From contig NZ_CP047118.1 of assembly GCF_030440555.1 (NCBI RefSeq), positions 1,550,001 through 1,614,000 of the forward strand: a stretch of 64,000 nucleotides of DNA, in the 5' to 3' direction. This document shows positions 9,813 through 19,390 of this stretch, piece by piece; positions within the stretch are counted from its first letter, which is position 1; every line of letters starts with the position of its first letter. The DNA is from Corynebacterium caspium DSM 44850. Lineage in GTDB: Bacteria > Actinomycetota > Actinomycetes > Mycobacteriales > Mycobacteriaceae. Under the pieces are notes generated by a model that was not told where the DNA came from, did not search any database, and worked only from the letters and a program-made list of their open reading frames with translations. The translations under genes and the position numbers were made by a program.

Positions 9813-9886
9813 GTAAAACTGTGATGCGTAGTCCCTGCCGTATTTACAGCAGTCTCGCATCCCAGAGCTAGAAGGCGAATATTGTC

Positions 9887-10105
9887 TTATTTGTAGCGGT
9901 AAGTAATGCGGCCGCGAGTTAGATCGTAGGGCGAAAGCTCTACCACTACACGGTCCTCAGGAAGGATACGGATGTAGTGTTGGCGCATCTTGCCACTAAT
10001 GTGAGCAAGCACCTCATGTCCATTGTCGAGTTCGACCTTGAACATTGCATTCGGTAGGGGCTCAATAACCCGTCCCTCGACCGAAATACCACTTTCCTTA
10101 GCCAT
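9887..10105 (-). CDS. infA: Translation initiation factor IF-1
   Basis: IF-1 blocks the ribosomal A site during initiation. The ATG at 10105 gives exactly 72 residues, the family length, starting [19 protein letters not shown] and ending RGRITYRYK. It is preceded by GGAGG two bases from the start, which rules out the longer in-frame start at 10147. The fold is a single S1-type OB domain. It heads the alpha cluster. Confidence 0.97.
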   Translation of the reverse strand: MAKESGISVEGRVIEPLPNAMFKVELDNGHEVLAHISGKMRQHYIRILPEDRVVVELSPYDLTRGRITYRYK

Positions 10106-10202
10106 ATCCTCCGCATTCCTGACGTGTCTACACGTCTTTAAAACCACTGTTCAGAACGGTAATTTACATGCCAAATGAAGGCATAAAATGTACCGATGGT
10201 CC

Positions 10203-10232
10203 ACTATAGCCGCCCCAGCGGCCATAATGCAA
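10203..10232 (-). promoter_or_regulatory. Promoter of infA
   Basis: On the minus strand TTGCAT (10227-10232) and TATAGT (10203-10208) are 18 bases apart, close to the corynebacterial housekeeping consensus. Transcription would start near 10197, leaving a leader of about 90 bases before infA. The rest of the gap up to the L,D-transpeptidase gene holds nothing else clear. Confidence 0.55.
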
Positions 10233-10325
10233 GAAAGTAGCTGCTCACCGCCCTATCGGAGCCCAATTGCACCCCAGTAGTAACAGTAAACAGCTACCGA
10301 AAAACCAGAAAAATCTGCCGGAATT

Positions 10326-11162
10326 TTAGAAGACGAAAACTTCATCGCCAATATTTAGGCGGGAAAAATATTCCGCTGCATCCTGGCTGCGCAGATGGAT
10401 GCAACCATGAGAAAGCAAACGCACATCGCCTTGATGGAAAGCTATTCCAGTATGGGTGAAATACACCGAATATGGCATCGGAGCATCGTTAAACAGCCGG
10501 GAGATCTCATGGCGCACTTTACGATTCACTCTAAAAGAGCCAGTAGGAGTTTCAGTCTCTGGACTTGGCGCTCCTGCCGACATAACTACCGGGCCATATT
10601 CCACCTTGCCATCACGCTGCAACCAGGTACGACCACCGCGCAGATCCACACAAGCCCGAGCCGTGACCGGACAAGGACTATTAAGCTGCGGGGAGGCCGG
10701 CGCTGGCCCAGGCACTGGACTTGGCGCTTGCGGTGCCGGAGCCGGCGTAGGTGCGGGGGCAGAGAATTCTACGATGAGGCGCGGGAAGAAAATTTCCGCG
10801 GCATCGTCAATAGCTCTTTTTAGAGTGCGGCGAATATTTGGGTCACCAATACGGTCAGCTTTAGCTTGTAAATCTTGGCGCAAATTCCAAGCACCTTGGC
10901 GAGCATTGCTATTTAGAGCCGCAAATTGGGCGTGAATATTGCCAAAGTTAAATCCTAAAGGTCCAGCAGAACTACCGCTGAAAAACCCTTGACTCGAACC
11001 ACTGGGAATGCTGGCAGAAAATTGCGCAGATTCTGCCGCCTGTGCCGGTGCCGGAGCGGCAACTGTAAGCGCACTTATGCCAGCTACCAAGGCAATTAGT
11101 GCTGCGCTGAAGCGTCGAGCAAAGCGCGCAGAACCAGAGGCGCCAGTTTTTAAGGTGAACAT
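10326..11162 (-). CDS. Secreted L,D-transpeptidase (YkuD domain)
   Basis: L,D-transpeptidases make 3-3 cross-links in peptidoglycan or attach proteins to it. The 278-residue precursor has a signal peptide ending near AQA at residues 41-43, a helical region, a Pro/Ala linker (about 135-160) and a C-terminal YkuD domain. The active site is intact: H243 in AFHQG, and SHGCIHLR with catalytic C254. Two further cysteines (C164 and C171) at the start of the domain may pair. Unlike mycobacterial enzymes, it has no visible Ig-like domains; it resembles the short corynebacterial form. It lies 20 bases upstream of nothing obvious in function, sitting between map and infA. Confidence 0.88.
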   Translation of the reverse strand: MFTLKTGASGSARFARRFSAALIALVAGISALTVAAPAPAQAAESAQFSASIPSGSSQGFFSGSSAGPLGFNFGNIHAQFAALNSNARQGAWNLRQDLQAKADRIGDPNIRRTLKRAIDDAAEIFFPRLIVEFSAPAPTPAPAPQAPSPVPGPAPASPQLNSPCPVTARACVDLRGGRTWLQRDGKVEYGPVVMSAGAPSPETETPTGSFRVNRKVRHEISRLFNDAPMPYSVYFTHTGIAFHQGDVRLLSHGCIHLRSQDAAEYFSRLNIGDEVFVF

Positions 11163-11182
11163 GGGTGCCGAGTATATATGGT

Positions 11183-11974
11183 CTAGTAGCGCGGAGTAAG
11201 AATTCGCGGGCCTTTAGCGGTGGCGGCCACAGTATGTTCCCAATGTGCCGACCAAGATCCATCGGTAGTCACCACAGTCCAGCCATCAGCTAGAACCGTA
11301 TTTTCAAAAGTTCCAAGCGTTAGCATCGGTTCAATGCACAAAGTGGTTCCCTCTTGGATTACTGGTCCCCGACCAGGCCTTCCTTCATTGGCAAGGAAAG
11401 GATCCATATGCATTTCGCGTCCGATGCCATGCCCGCCGTAGCCATCCACAATGCCAAAAGTTAACCCAAATTTATCTTCGGCAGCATAGGTGGCCTGTTC
11501 CAAGGCATGGGAAATATCGGTGAGGCGCGCACCTGGGATCATCGCTTTAATGCCAGCATTCATAACCATTTCAGTTGCTTGGTTTAGTTTTTCTACGTCT
11601 GCAGCTAGCGTTCCTACCCCAAAGCTCCAGGCAGAGTCTCCTACCCAGCCATCTAGGGTGGCTCCACAATCGATCGAGACTAAGTCTCCATCTTTAAGTA
11701 CAACTTCTGCTGCCGGGATTCCGTGCACGATTACCTCGTTTACGGAGGCACAGATGGAGGCTGGAAAGCCTTGGTAACCCAAGAAGGTGGGATAAGCACC
11801 GGCATCGCGAATAACAGTTTCTGCGATTTCATCGAGTTCCTTGGTGGAAACTCCTGGTGCTGCTGCAGCTTTTACTGCCTGCAGTGCTTTGCCTACGATT
11901 TCCCCTGCTGCTTGCATGGCATCGAGTTCCGCAGGTGTTTTGCCGGCGATTTTTTTACGTGATCTAAAACCCAT
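11183..11974 (-). CDS. map: Methionine aminopeptidase, type I
   Basis: The enzyme removes the N-terminal methionine from new proteins. The 263-residue protein has all five metal ligands of the pita-bread fold, at D102, D113, H182, E215 and E246, and the substrate-facing H84. It begins [20 protein letters not shown], with no SH3-binding extension, as in the short form. It follows adk, the common secY-adk-map order, but a hairpin with a T-run lies between adk and map. Confidence 0.96.
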   Translation of the reverse strand: MGFRSRKKIAGKTPAELDAMQAAGEIVGKALQAVKAAAAPGVSTKELDEIAETVIRDAGAYPTFLGYQGFPASICASVNEVIVHGIPAAEVVLKDGDLVSIDCGATLDGWVGDSAWSFGVGTLAADVEKLNQATEMVMNAGIKAMIPGARLTDISHALEQATYAAEDKFGLTFGIVDGYGGHGIGREMHMDPFLANEGRPGRGPVIQEGTTLCIEPMLTLGTFENTVLADGWTVVTTDGSWSAHWEHTVAATAKGPRILTPRY

Positions 11975-12030
11975 AGTGGAACACTCTAGCGGATGCCTAT
12001 TTACCTACTTGCACGGCACAGGCATAACAA

Positions 12031-12092
12031 AACCCGCCAGCTATTTCGGCCTTTAATCTCAAAAGATTTAGGGCAAATATAGCGTGCGGGTT
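12031..12092 (-). terminator. Long imperfect hairpin between adk and map
   Basis: Arms of about 28 bases begin AACCCGCCAGCTAT and end ATAGCGTGCGGGTT, pairing with a few mismatches. On the minus strand the stem is followed by TTTTGTTAT. It probably attenuates transcription from adk into map, and may equally be a processing site. Confidence 0.6.
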
Positions 12093-12114
12093 AATTATTC
12101 GCGCAATAACGCGA

Positions 12115-12663
12115 TTATGAAGCCTGCAGTGCCTTTAGGGTGGCGGCGTTAATTTCTTCGATGTCCCCAACTGCATTAATAGTGACAAGTTCGGCACCAT
12201 AATGCTCAATTAGCGGTGCGGTTTCATTGCGATAAACCTGCATACGAGTCCGAATAGTATCTTCATTATCGTCTGCGCGACCGCGTGCCAACATGCGCTC
12301 CACTACGGTGTCTTCATCAACTGAGAAGTTCACAACAGCATTGAGGTGCTGGCCCTTTTCGGAAAGCATCTTTTCCAAAATTTCGGCCTGTTCGACGGTG
12401 CGCGGAAAGCCATCTAGCAAGAAGCCATTAGCAGCGTCTTCTTGTGCGAGCCGATCAGCAACCATCCGGGCGGTGAGCTCGGTAGGTACTAGCTTGCCGG
12501 CATCCATATAGCTTTTGGCCTCTAGTCCCAGCGGGGTTTCTTCGCCAATATTGGCCCGGAAGAGGTCACCGGTAGAAATATGGGGAATATTTAGCTTTTC
12601 AGAAAGCAAGGCGGCTTGGGTGCCTTTTCCTGCACCGGGAGGCCCAAGGAGCACTAGTCTCAT
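12115..12663 (-). CDS. adk: Adenylate kinase
   Basis: The enzyme interconverts AMP, ADP and ATP. The 182-residue protein has the P-loop [10 protein letters not shown] at residues 7-16, the AMP-site motif DGFPRT and a short LID ([16 protein letters not shown]) without the zinc or long insert, so it is the short bacterial form usual in actinobacteria. The start codon overlaps the secY stop by four bases, indicating coupling. Confidence 0.97.
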   Translation of the reverse strand: MRLVLLGPPGAGKGTQAALLSEKLNIPHISTGDLFRANIGEETPLGLEAKSYMDAGKLVPTELTARMVADRLAQEDAANGFLLDGFPRTVEQAEILEKMLSEKGQHLNAVVNFSVDEDTVVERMLARGRADDNEDTIRTRMQVYRNETAPLIEHYGAELVTINAVGDIEEINAATLKALQAS

Positions 12664-13985
12664 TTTAGAAGTCCTTCGTAGTTACTTTGCAGCAGCTGGC
12701 TTTCGATCTGTTTGATCGTGGTGAGAGCCACGGAAACCATAATCAAAATAGCGGTACCACCAAAGGCGGTCATACCGGCACTGCCGCTGCCACCAATACC
12801 AAATTCCATGGCAACATTCGGCAGAATCGCAATTACACCTAGATAGATTGCGCCTACAAAAAGGAGTCGGTTCATTACATAACCAAGGTATTCAGCAGTG
12901 GGTCGACCCGGACGGATACCTGGAATGAAGCCACCGTATTTCTTCATATTATCGGCTTGCTCATTGGGGTCATACTGCACCGAAACGTAGAAATACGAGA
13001 AGAAAATAATCAACGCAAAGTACAAAATAATGTACTGGTATGAAGACGGGTTTTGCAGGTGGGCGATAACGTTATTCATCCACCAGTTATCCGGAGGAGC
13101 TGGCTTATTAGAGTTAACGATCTGGGTGATCAACACTGGCATATAAATCAGTGAAGAAGCAAAGATAACCGGGATAACGCCTGCCTGGTTTACCTTTAGC
13201 GGAAGGTAGGTGGAGGAACCGCCGTATTGGCGTCTACCAACCATGCGCTTGGCGTACTGGACTGGAATCCGGCGTTGGCCTTGCTCTACATAAACAACGC
13301 CTACAACTAGCACCACTACCGCTAATAAGACGATGGCAAAAGCTAAACCGCCACGGTTGGTGAAGATATTGAAACCATCATTTGGCAAACGGGTGGAAAT
13401 ACCTGCAAAGATCAGCAAGGACATGCCATTGCCGATACCTTTTTCCGTAATGAGCTCCCCAAGCCACATGACCAGAATTGCTCCGACGGTCATGGTAATA
13501 ACCAGTATTACCAGCGTCCAGAGGTTACGATCTGCTACAAGCACTTCAATACCAGAGCCCAAGAGCTGTTTGCGATCTGCCAGGGCCACAATGCCGGATG
13601 ATTGCAGTAGTGCTAAGGCCACGGTGAGATACCGGGTGTACTGCATCATTTTGGCTTGGCCTGATTGGCCTTCTTTTTTGAGTTCTTCAAATTTGGGAAT
13701 CACCACTGTGAGCAACTGTACGATAATAGAGGCCGTAATATACGGCATAATGCCGATGGCAAATATCGAGAGTTGCAGCAAAGCCCCACCCGAGAACAAG
13801 TTAATCAATGAATAAACATTGCCCTGTTCAGCGGTGAGTTCCCGGAGTCTACCGGCGATGCTTACATAATCAACACCGGGTGACGGTATTTGTGCACCAA
13901 CTCGATAAAGCACAACAAGTGCAATGGTGAATAGGATCTTCTTGCGAAGATCGGCATCCTTAAAAGCCTGGATTATGGCCGACAC
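12660..13985 (-). CDS. secY: Preprotein translocase subunit SecY
   Basis: SecY is the channel of the general secretion pathway. A GTG start at 13985 is chosen because AGGAGG lies four bases upstream and it yields [20 protein letters not shown], the usual N-terminus; in-frame codons up to 14039 are not family sequence. The 441 residues form ten hydrophobic helices, with the cytoplasmic loops ([25 protein letters not shown]-type loop at PGIRPGRPT) in place. It heads secY-adk-map, separated from rplO by a terminator, so here secY is uncoupled from the spc cluster. Confidence 0.96.
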   Translation of the reverse strand: MSAIIQAFKDADLRKKILFTIALVVLYRVGAQIPSPGVDYVSIAGRLRELTAEQGNVYSLINLFSGGALLQLSIFAIGIMPYITASIIVQLLTVVIPKFEELKKEGQSGQAKMMQYTRYLTVALALLQSSGIVALADRKQLLGSGIEVLVADRNLWTLVILVITMTVGAILVMWLGELITEKGIGNGMSLLIFAGISTRLPNDGFNIFTNRGGLAFAIVLLAVVVLVVGVVYVEQGQRRIPVQYAKRMVGRRQYGGSSTYLPLKVNQAGVIPVIFASSLIYMPVLITQIVNSNKPAPPDNWWMNNVIAHLQNPSSYQYIILYFALIIFFSYFYVSVQYDPNEQADNMKKYGGFIPGIRPGRPTAEYLGYVMNRLLFVGAIYLGVIAILPNVAMEFGIGGSGSAGMTAFGGTAILIMVSVALTTIKQIESQLLQSNYEGLLK

Positions 13986-14101
13986 ATATCCTCCTGAATC
14001 TCGCTTACTGCGCAGCCCGCATGGTGCACGTGGCAGCATACTGAGCGAGATATTGCAGAGCTTTCGGGCCCACCGAGTACGCGGGCGTAATTGACCCGTT
14101 T

Positions 14102-14107
14102 ATCCTA
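14102..14107 (-). promoter_or_regulatory. Candidate extended -10 promoter of secY
   Basis: On the minus strand TGC is followed by TAGGAT, an extended -10 element, about 115 bases before the secY start and after the rplO terminator. There is no convincing -35 box. A separate secY promoter is expected, because the terminator at 14191-14222 isolates this unit. Confidence 0.35.
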
Positions 14108-14190
14108 GCAGTCAAATCCTGCCATTCCTACCGGGGGCCCGCATTCTCAGCTGGCTGACAGGTTCGACAGAGATTTTTGAAAAACAAAAA

Positions 14191-14222
14191 GCGCCAATAA
14201 GCGATTTAATGCTTATTGACGC
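14191..14222 (-). terminator. Terminator of the rpsH-rplO cluster
   Basis: The arms GCGCCAATAAGC and GCTTATTGACGC pair with one mismatch. On the minus strand the stem is followed by TTTTTGTTTTTC, a clear T-tract. Confidence 0.88.
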
Positions 14223-14288
14223 CTGCAGAAATAGCTTTATTAACTTATTTTAAGTCAATGCTAAATCTATAAATTGTTCTAGTTGCCT

Positions 14289-14747
14289 CTACTTAGAAGC
14301 TTTGACAGCAGTTACGGAGCCGCCAGCGGCTTCGATCTTTTGCTGTGCAGAACCGGAGAATTTCTGAGCGGTGACGTTCAGTGCAACACTGATTTCGCCT
14401 TCGCCTAGAACCTTTACCGGCTGCTTCGGGCGAACTAGACCCTTGGCTACAAGGTCAGCAACAGTGATGTCGCCACCAGCAGGGAATGCTTCTGCCAGAT
14501 CGCCAATATTGACTACCTGGAAAACAACCTTATTGGGGTTCTTGAAGCCTTTGAGCTTGGGCAGACGCATATGAATCGGCATCTGGCCGCCCTCAAAACC
14601 TGCGGGAACATTCTTGCGAGCCTTGGTGCCCTTGGTGCCGCGACCAGCGGTCTTACCCTTGGATGCCTCACCGCGACCAACGCGGGTCTTAGCTTTATTG
14701 GCGCCCTTTGCGGGGCGCAGATCGTGGAGCTTGATGATTTCGCTCAT
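14289..14747 (-). CDS. rplO: 50S ribosomal protein L15
   Basis: L15 is a late-assembly protein of the large subunit. The 152-residue protein has the glycine/basic N-terminal tail ([21 protein letters not shown]) and [18 protein letters not shown], both typical. It follows rpmD after seven bases and is the last gene before the terminator. Confidence 0.97.
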   Translation of the reverse strand: MSEIIKLHDLRPAKGANKAKTRVGRGEASKGKTAGRGTKGTKARKNVPAGFEGGQMPIHMRLPKLKGFKNPNKVVFQVVNIGDLAEAFPAGGDITVADLVAKGLVRPKQPVKVLGEGEISVALNVTAQKFSGSAQQKIEAAGGSVTAVKASK

Positions 14748-14754
14748 TGGTTAC

Positions 14755-14940
14755 CTACTCCCCTGCCACTTCTTCGACCTGAACCAGGTGGCTTACTACC
14801 TGAATCTGGCCACGAACAGCAGCATTGTCCGGCTTAATAACGGACTGGTGCAGCCGCTTTAGACCGAGGGCCTCCATGTTTTTGCGCTGAGAGGGGTTTG
14901 CACCAACCAGTCCTCGCAATTGGGTGATCTTCAAAGCCAT
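14755..14940 (-). CDS. rpmD: 50S ribosomal protein L30
   Basis: A 61-residue protein with the L30 pattern ([30 protein letters not shown]). It binds domain II/V of 23S rRNA at the subunit surface. It lies five bases after rpsE in the usual spc order. Confidence 0.96.
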   Translation of the reverse strand: MALKITQLRGLVGANPSQRKNMEALGLKRLHQSVIKPDNAAVRGQIQVVSHLVQVEEVAGE

Positions 14941-14945
14941 TATTA

Positions 14946-15584
14946 TTAGGCCTCCTGTCCTGCACGAGCACGCAGCATACGGGCGGGAGCAACTTCTTCG
15001 AGGGTCTTGCCACGACGAGCTGCTACTTCTTCCGGACGCTGGAGCTGCTTCAGGGCGGCAACGGTGGCTTGAACCACGTTGATCACATTGTCAGAGCCCA
15101 GGGACTTTGACAATACGTCCTGAACGCCGGCACATTCCAAGATCGGGCGTACTGCGCCACCGGCGATTACACCGGTACCTGCAGCAGCTGGCTTCATCAT
15201 TACGCGGCCTGCGGCAGCTTCGCCGACGACTGGGTGCACGATGGTGCCGTTGATCATAGGTACGCGGAAGAAGCTCTTGCGGGCTTCTTCGGAACCCTTT
15301 TGAATGGCGGCAGGAACTTCTTTAGCCTTGCCGTAGCCAATGCCGACCATGCCGTTGCCGTCGCCAACGATAACTAGAGCGGTGAAGCTGAAGCGACGAC
15401 CACCCTTAACTACCTTGGAAACGCGGTTAATGGTTACAACGCGCTCGATGAACTTATCGCGCTCGTCTTGCTGATTGCGACGGTCGTTATTACGACCTCC
15501 GCGGCGCTCGTTGCGGTCATTTTTATTATTGGTGGTGCTGCTGTCGGCGGTGCGTCCGCCGTCACGCCGTTCACGTCCCGGCAT
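14946..15584 (-). CDS. rpsE: 30S ribosomal protein S5
   Basis: S5 takes part in decoding accuracy and mRNA entry. The 212-residue protein has a ~45-residue charged, disordered N-terminal extension, common in actinobacteria, followed by the double-stranded-RNA-binding-like domain ([29 protein letters not shown] split near residues 48-76) and the C-terminal domain. No altered residue suggesting spectinomycin resistance was obvious in the KVVKGGRRF loop. Confidence 0.97.
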   Translation of the reverse strand: MPGRERRDGGRTADSSTTNNKNDRNERRGGRNNDRRNQQDERDKFIERVVTINRVSKVVKGGRRFSFTALVIVGDGNGMVGIGYGKAKEVPAAIQKGSEEARKSFFRVPMINGTIVHPVVGEAAAGRVMMKPAAAGTGVIAGGAVRPILECAGVQDVLSKSLGSDNVINVVQATVAALKQLQRPEEVAARRGKTLEEVAPARMLRARAGQEA

Positions 15585-15624
15585 TACGCGATCCTTCCGT
15601 TGATGGTGAGCTTTGTGGTGATCA

Positions 15625-16032
15625 TTAGAACTTCAGACCACCTTCGCGGGCGGCATCAGCCAAGGCGGCGATGCGTCCGTGATATTTATAACCGCCACGG
15701 TCAAAGACAACAGTCTCGATGCCGGCTTCTTTAGCACGAGCAGCGATTAGTTTGCCTACTGCGGCGCCCTTGGCTTTCTTGTCGCCTTCCATGGTGCGAA
15801 TATCTGCTTCCATGGTAGAGGCGGCAGCCAAAGTGTGGCCCACGGTATCGTCGATGATCTGCGCATACATATTGCGCGAAGAGCGGTGTACTACTAGGCG
15901 TGGAGCCTCAGTAGTGCCACGAAGCGTCTTGCGAACACGGGCGTGACGACGAAGTCGTGCGGCACGACGGCGTGAGGAAATATCCTGGCCAACCGAGGTG
16001 CGCTTCTGGTTTTGTTCTGCAGTATTAGTCAT
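15625..16032 (-). CDS. rplR: 50S ribosomal protein L18
   Basis: L18 binds 5S rRNA and recruits it to the large subunit. The 135-residue protein has [37 protein letters not shown] across residues 28-64 and [23 protein letters not shown] at the end. It follows rplF after two bases. Confidence 0.97.
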   Translation of the reverse strand: MTNTAEQNQKRTSVGQDISSRRRAARLRRHARVRKTLRGTTEAPRLVVHRSSRNMYAQIIDDTVGHTLAAASTMEADIRTMEGDKKAKGAAVGKLIAARAKEAGIETVVFDRGGYKYHGRIAALADAAREGGLKF

Positions 16033-16034
16033 GC

Positions 16035-16571
16035 TTACTTACCCGTCTTTCCGACCTTGCGGCGGATCTGCTCACCCTCGTAGCGGATACCCTTGCCCTT
16101 ATAAGGATCATCCTTACGCAGACGACGAATATTAGCCGCTATTTGGCCAACCTGTTGCTTGTTGATACCGGACACCGAAAGCTTGGTGGTGCCATCAACC
16201 GCGAAGGTGATGCCTTCCGGAGCTTCGATAAGTACCGGGTGGGAGTAGCCGAGGGCGAACTCGAGGTCCTTGCCCTTAGGCATTACGCGGTAGCCGACGC
16301 CAAAGATTTCCATCTTGACGGTGTATCCCTCAGTTACGCCAACGACCATGTTGTTAACCAGTGAGCGAGACAAACCGTGCATGGCCCGGCTTTCGCGGTT
16401 ATCGTTCGGGCGGGTTACGAGAATTTCATTCTCTTTAAGTTCAGCGGAGATCGGTGCCGGCAGAACCTGAGACAAAGTACCCTTTGGGCCTTTAACCTCA
16501 ACTAGCTGACCGTCAATCTTCACCTCTACACCGGCGGGAACAGTGATAGGAGCTTTTCCAACTCTTGACAT
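16035..16571 (-). CDS. rplF: 50S ribosomal protein L6
   Basis: L6 lies near the factor-binding site of the large subunit. The start at 16571 gives [17 protein letters not shown], the family N-terminus, with GGAAGGAG nine bases upstream; an in-frame extension to 16619 would overlap rpsH. The 178 residues contain the two L6 repeats, with the end [20 protein letters not shown]. Confidence 0.97.
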   Translation of the reverse strand: MSRVGKAPITVPAGVEVKIDGQLVEVKGPKGTLSQVLPAPISAELKENEILVTRPNDNRESRAMHGLSRSLVNNMVVGVTEGYTVKMEIFGVGYRVMPKGKDLEFALGYSHPVLIEAPEGITFAVDGTTKLSVSGINKQQVGQIAANIRRLRKDDPYKGKGIRYEGEQIRRKVGKTGK

Positions 16572-16587
16572 TGTGGTTACTCCTTCC

Positions 16588-16986
16588 TTACCAGACGTAG
16601 GCGAGGACTTCCCCACCAACGCCCTTCTCGTTCGCCTTGCGCTCGGTCATAAGACCCTGAGACGTGGAAATAATAGCCACGCCTAGGCCTCCAAGGACCT
16701 GCGGCAGTTCGGTGGACTTTGCGTAAACACGCAGACCCGGCTTAGAAACGCGACGCAAACCTGCAATAGCGCGCTCCCGCTGGGGGCTGTACTTAAGATC
16801 GATGGTGAGGGTCTTGCCGACCTTCTCTTCAACAACCTTATAGTCAGAAATATAGCCTTCCTGCTTCAAGATCTCCGCGATGGAGGCCTTGATATTGGAA
16901 GAAGGCATCGAGACAGTGTCATGGTGCGCATGGCTCGCATTGCGCACGCGCGACAACATGTCGGCGATAGGATCAGTCATGGTCAT
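16588..16986 (-). CDS. rpsH: 30S ribosomal protein S8
   Basis: S8 binds the central domain of 16S rRNA and represses the spc operon in several bacteria. The start at 16986 gives [17 protein letters not shown] and 132 residues, the corynebacterial form. The C-terminal [26 protein letters not shown] is fully conserved. The site upstream (AAGG, 12 bases away) is weak, and the second ATG at 16980 is possible. rpsH opens the distal part of the spc cluster, cut off from rplE by an accessory region. Confidence 0.96.
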   Translation of the reverse strand: MTMTDPIADMLSRVRNASHAHHDTVSMPSSNIKASIAEILKQEGYISDYKVVEEKVGKTLTIDLKYSPQRERAIAGLRRVSKPGLRVYAKSTELPQVLGGLGVAIISTSQGLMTERKANEKGVGGEVLAYVW

Positions 16987-17328
16987 AAAGCTTGACCTTG
17001 TGCCTTTCTCGTCGCGGTTCCCACCACCGGAGAAACGTTCTCCGTGTCTATACCGGCTACTGGAACGCTCCACCACGCTCAATAGCGGGGGTGCTCGCTG
17101 CCATAATTTCACACGGGCCGTAAAGCGGCGATGGGCCTACAACAAAGTATAAGTTTAAGAAATGATATGGCCGTGGTACTTCTAAAGACACGACCATCCG
17201 GACACGATACGCCAAATTCCATATAAACGCAATAGCTGGAATACCCCACTTATAGCTTCTGGGCTGCACAGCCACCGGATTCCCAACAGGCTCCAAACCT
17301 TTGCGCACTGCACATTTAGAGTGCCGTT
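16987..17328. other. Divergent region between rpsH and the DUF6457 gene
   Basis: About 340 bases with no credible gene. On the minus strand a TATACT element at 17146-17151 is the best -10 candidate for the rpsH-rplO unit and would leave a leader of about 150 bases. It has no good -35. No terminator or binding palindrome was recognised. Confidence 0.4.
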
Positions 17329-17334
17329 TATAGT
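17329..17334 (+). promoter_or_regulatory. Leaderless promoter of the DUF6457 gene
   Basis: TATAGT ends seven bases before the ATG at 17342, so transcription should begin at or next to the start codon. There is no Shine-Dalgarno motif, which fits a leaderless mRNA of the type common in corynebacteria and mycobacteria. Confidence 0.55.
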
Positions 17335-17341
17335 GAAGTCT

Positions 17342-17641
17342 ATGAGTAATAAAAATAAAGATATTGCCAGCGCCCATGAGTGGCTAAATATTGTGTGCGC
17401 TGAACTGGGCCTAGATTTCGAGGAACTCCGCCCACTAATTGCACCGCTACTGGATCTCACTCGCGATATTGCCCACGGGCCCTCCCGACCCTCTGCCCCA
17501 CTTACCACGTTCTTGCTTGGACTGGCGGTGGGCCGCAGCCAAACTACTCCAGGCGCAGAATCCATTAGCGCTACTGAAGAAAAAATCAAAGCTATTAATG
17601 CTCAGATTAAAGCCTATATGACTGCTGAAGGCGATCTTTAA
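17342..17641 (+). CDS. Small DUF6457-like protein, possible molybdenum-cofactor accessory relic
   Basis: The 99-residue product begins MSNKNKDIASAHEWLN and has the pattern VCAELGLD, LLDLTRDIAHGPSRPSAPLTTFLLGLAVG, which I recognise as DUF6457. That family is found in actinobacteria near or fused to molybdopterin-guanine dinucleotide and formate dehydrogenase genes. In C. glutamicum a small gene of this kind lies with fdhD and fdhF (cg0616-cg0618), by my recollection also in this part of the ribosomal region. Here no fdhD, fdhF or mobA is present, so the gene looks orphaned. The downstream ATG is preferred over the GTG at 17321 because of the promoter spacing. The function is unproven. Confidence 0.65.
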   Translation: MSNKNKDIASAHEWLNIVCAELGLDFEELRPLIAPLLDLTRDIAHGPSRPSAPLTTFLLGLAVGRSQTTPGAESISATEEKIKAINAQIKAYMTAEGDL

Positions 17642-17668
17642 AGCATTAAGGCTGCATATTTTCCAAAA

Positions 17669-17701
17669 AAATTCCCGCAAGATTAAATCCTGCGGGAATT
17701 T
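17669..17701. terminator. Bidirectional terminator between the DUF6457 gene and the secreted protein gene
   Basis: A perfect 11-base-pair stem (AAATTCCCGCA and TGCGGGAATTT) is flanked by an A-run on the left and TTTATTT on the right, so it can stop both convergent transcripts. Confidence 0.88.
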
Positions 17702-17731
17702 ATTTCATGACGCTACTTCGCTACTTCACTT

Positions 17732-19390
17732 TTAATGGAAATAAGCGTTCTGTAGATCTGGAGCACACTGCTTGGTATGCATTGGAATTACGATTTCGCG
17801 CAATCCGGGAATATTTAATTGTGGGAATAATGGAAGACGAATCGGACGGCAAGAAATTACCGGCATCGACGGCAGTACTGGCATCTGAATCTGCGAAGAC
17901 TGCGCATCTGGCAGAGCCGGGAAAGCTGGTAGCCGGAATGCGGGCATTGAGAAACGCAAGCTTGCCTGGTGTTCCTTAATAGGTTTAACACCTAGGAGAC
18001 CAAGCAACGGAAATGCAAGCCCGATACCTGCGATTATGGGTACTAAAATACCCACTGCTTCATTCATGGAACCCCCGGGGCCAGGAGTTTCAACATCATC
18101 GGGAGTGCCGCTCCCACTACCGGCGCCATTTCCATCCCCTGCATTTGGATCTTCAGGAGTGACATCCTCTGGTTGTGTATCTCCAGAGCCTTCAGTGTCA
18201 GACGCATTAGGATCTGGCTGTACATGTACATCAAAAACAGTGCTGGTGCCGTCTTCTAAAGTTAGATTTACGCCTAATTCAATTGCTTTAGCATCAACGG
18301 GAGTATCAGTTGGAAGAGTAATACATATTTCACCGTTAGCATTCTCGACAACCTCAACAGCTGATTGAGAGGCATCGTTAACGGTTGCATCCTTAAATAC
18401 GGTTTTTGGTGGATCATTTACTGGCTTGCCATCAAGGAAAAGTTGAGGTTTCAAGCATTTCTTAGAGCCAGGCTTAAGGCTAATTTTTTTAGGCTGCACC
18501 GCAAGTGCTCTGGCTTGAGAATCAACTAAAATTACAAAAGGTATTTCTTGCGCTAATGATGGGTAATCGGGGGACCCAAATAGCAAATAAGCATACCCTT
18601 CAGCTGCATTTTTGGGAATTGTCAAAGAATATGAACAATCACTGTTCTTCTTCCAATCGGAACCAATATTGGTTTCCTTAGTCTCTCCGGTGATAACCGT
18701 AAACGGATCTTTAGCAATCGCACAATTCATAGGAATAGTTACGGTTTTTCCAGGATAAACATTGAAAAATGTGTAATTATTTTCAATATATTCCTCCAAA
18801 GGAAACGTCACTTCTTTAGTTTCCGTTGACCCGTCGGGATACTTCATTTCTACGGTGACAGTAGCTTCAGTTTTTTCCGCTCCACCACGAAGGTTCGGTG
18901 GCAAGAGTAACCGCAATAAATTAGTACCTACAGGCGGTGACTCTATGCGAAGTTGGCTTTCATTTAGCATTGCTCCCAAGATCTCACCGTTAGGGCCTTT
19001 TACAACAGCTGTAGTCCCCTTCGGGTAAACAGTTTGGTTATCAGCTAAAAATATATATTGATCTCGATGCTGAGCCCGCGTGGACCACTTAGGATCTATA
19101 GAATCAGCGATGGAAGTAGTAGAAGTTTCAGATTTAGAGACGTTGTCAGTGCTTGGAGACGCAACCTGCACCGGGTCTCCACTAGTGCCTTGCTTCTCAT
19201 TTTCAAGATTTCCCGAGGCTAGAGCTGCATCTTGGAGTTCAATTTCAGTGAGGAATTCTGAATTATCATTAAGCGCTTCAGATTGACCTACATCCGATAT
19301 CGACATATCCGGTGTCACAGCTTGTGCGGTGCTAGTGAATACTAATGCGCTGGCCATACTGGCAATGAGTGCTTTTTTGATGAGCTTCAC
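17732..19390 (-). CDS. Secreted membrane-anchored protein with proline-rich cytoplasmic tail
   Basis: No known family was recognised. The 552-residue precursor has a signal peptide (cleavage near AQA at residues 22-24), an acidic stretch, several beta-rich segments (about 95-400), and an Asp/Gly/Pro-rich stalk (about 400-440). A single transmembrane helix follows (GILVPIIAGIGLAFPLLGLLG, residues ~450-470). About 80 residues then remain on the cytoplasmic side, with repeated Pro-x-aromatic/aliphatic-Pro motifs (MPAFRLPAFPALP, MPVLPSMPV, RLPLFPQLNIPGL). There is no LPXTG motif, so it should stay in the membrane. The GTG start has AAGGA upstream. It occupies the break between rplE and rpsH. Confidence 0.75.
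   Translation of the reverse strand: MKLIKKALIASMASALVFTSTAQAVTPDMSISDVGQSEALNDNSEFLTEIELQDAALASGNLENEKQGTSGDPVQVASPSTDNVSKSETSTTSIADSIDPKWSTRAQHRDQYIFLADNQTVYPKGTTAVVKGPNGEILGAMLNESQLRIESPPVGTNLLRLLLPPNLRGGAEKTEATVTVEMKYPDGSTETKEVTFPLEEYIENNYTFFNVYPGKTVTIPMNCAIAKDPFTVITGETKETNIGSDWKKNSDCSYSLTIPKNAAEGYAYLLFGSPDYPSLAQEIPFVILVDSQARALAVQPKKISLKPGSKKCLKPQLFLDGKPVNDPPKTVFKDATVNDASQSAVEVVENANGEICITLPTDTPVDAKAIELGVNLTLEDGTSTVFDVHVQPDPNASDTEGSGDTQPEDVTPEDPNAGDGNGAGSGSGTPDDVETPGPGGSMNEAVGILVPIIAGIGLAFPLLGLLGVKPIKEHQASLRFSMPAFRLPAFPALPDAQSSQIQMPVLPSMPVISCRPIRLPLFPQLNIPGLREIVIPMHTKQCAPDLQNAYFH

Noticed and set aside
9687..9886. Missing rpmJ (L36) between infA and rpsM
   Set aside because: No frame with the L36 pattern exists, but corynebacteria commonly encode L36 elsewhere, so this is not a deletion.
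12031..12092. Riboswitch before map
   Set aside because: The hairpin is a simple long stem with a T-run; no known aptamer core was recognised.
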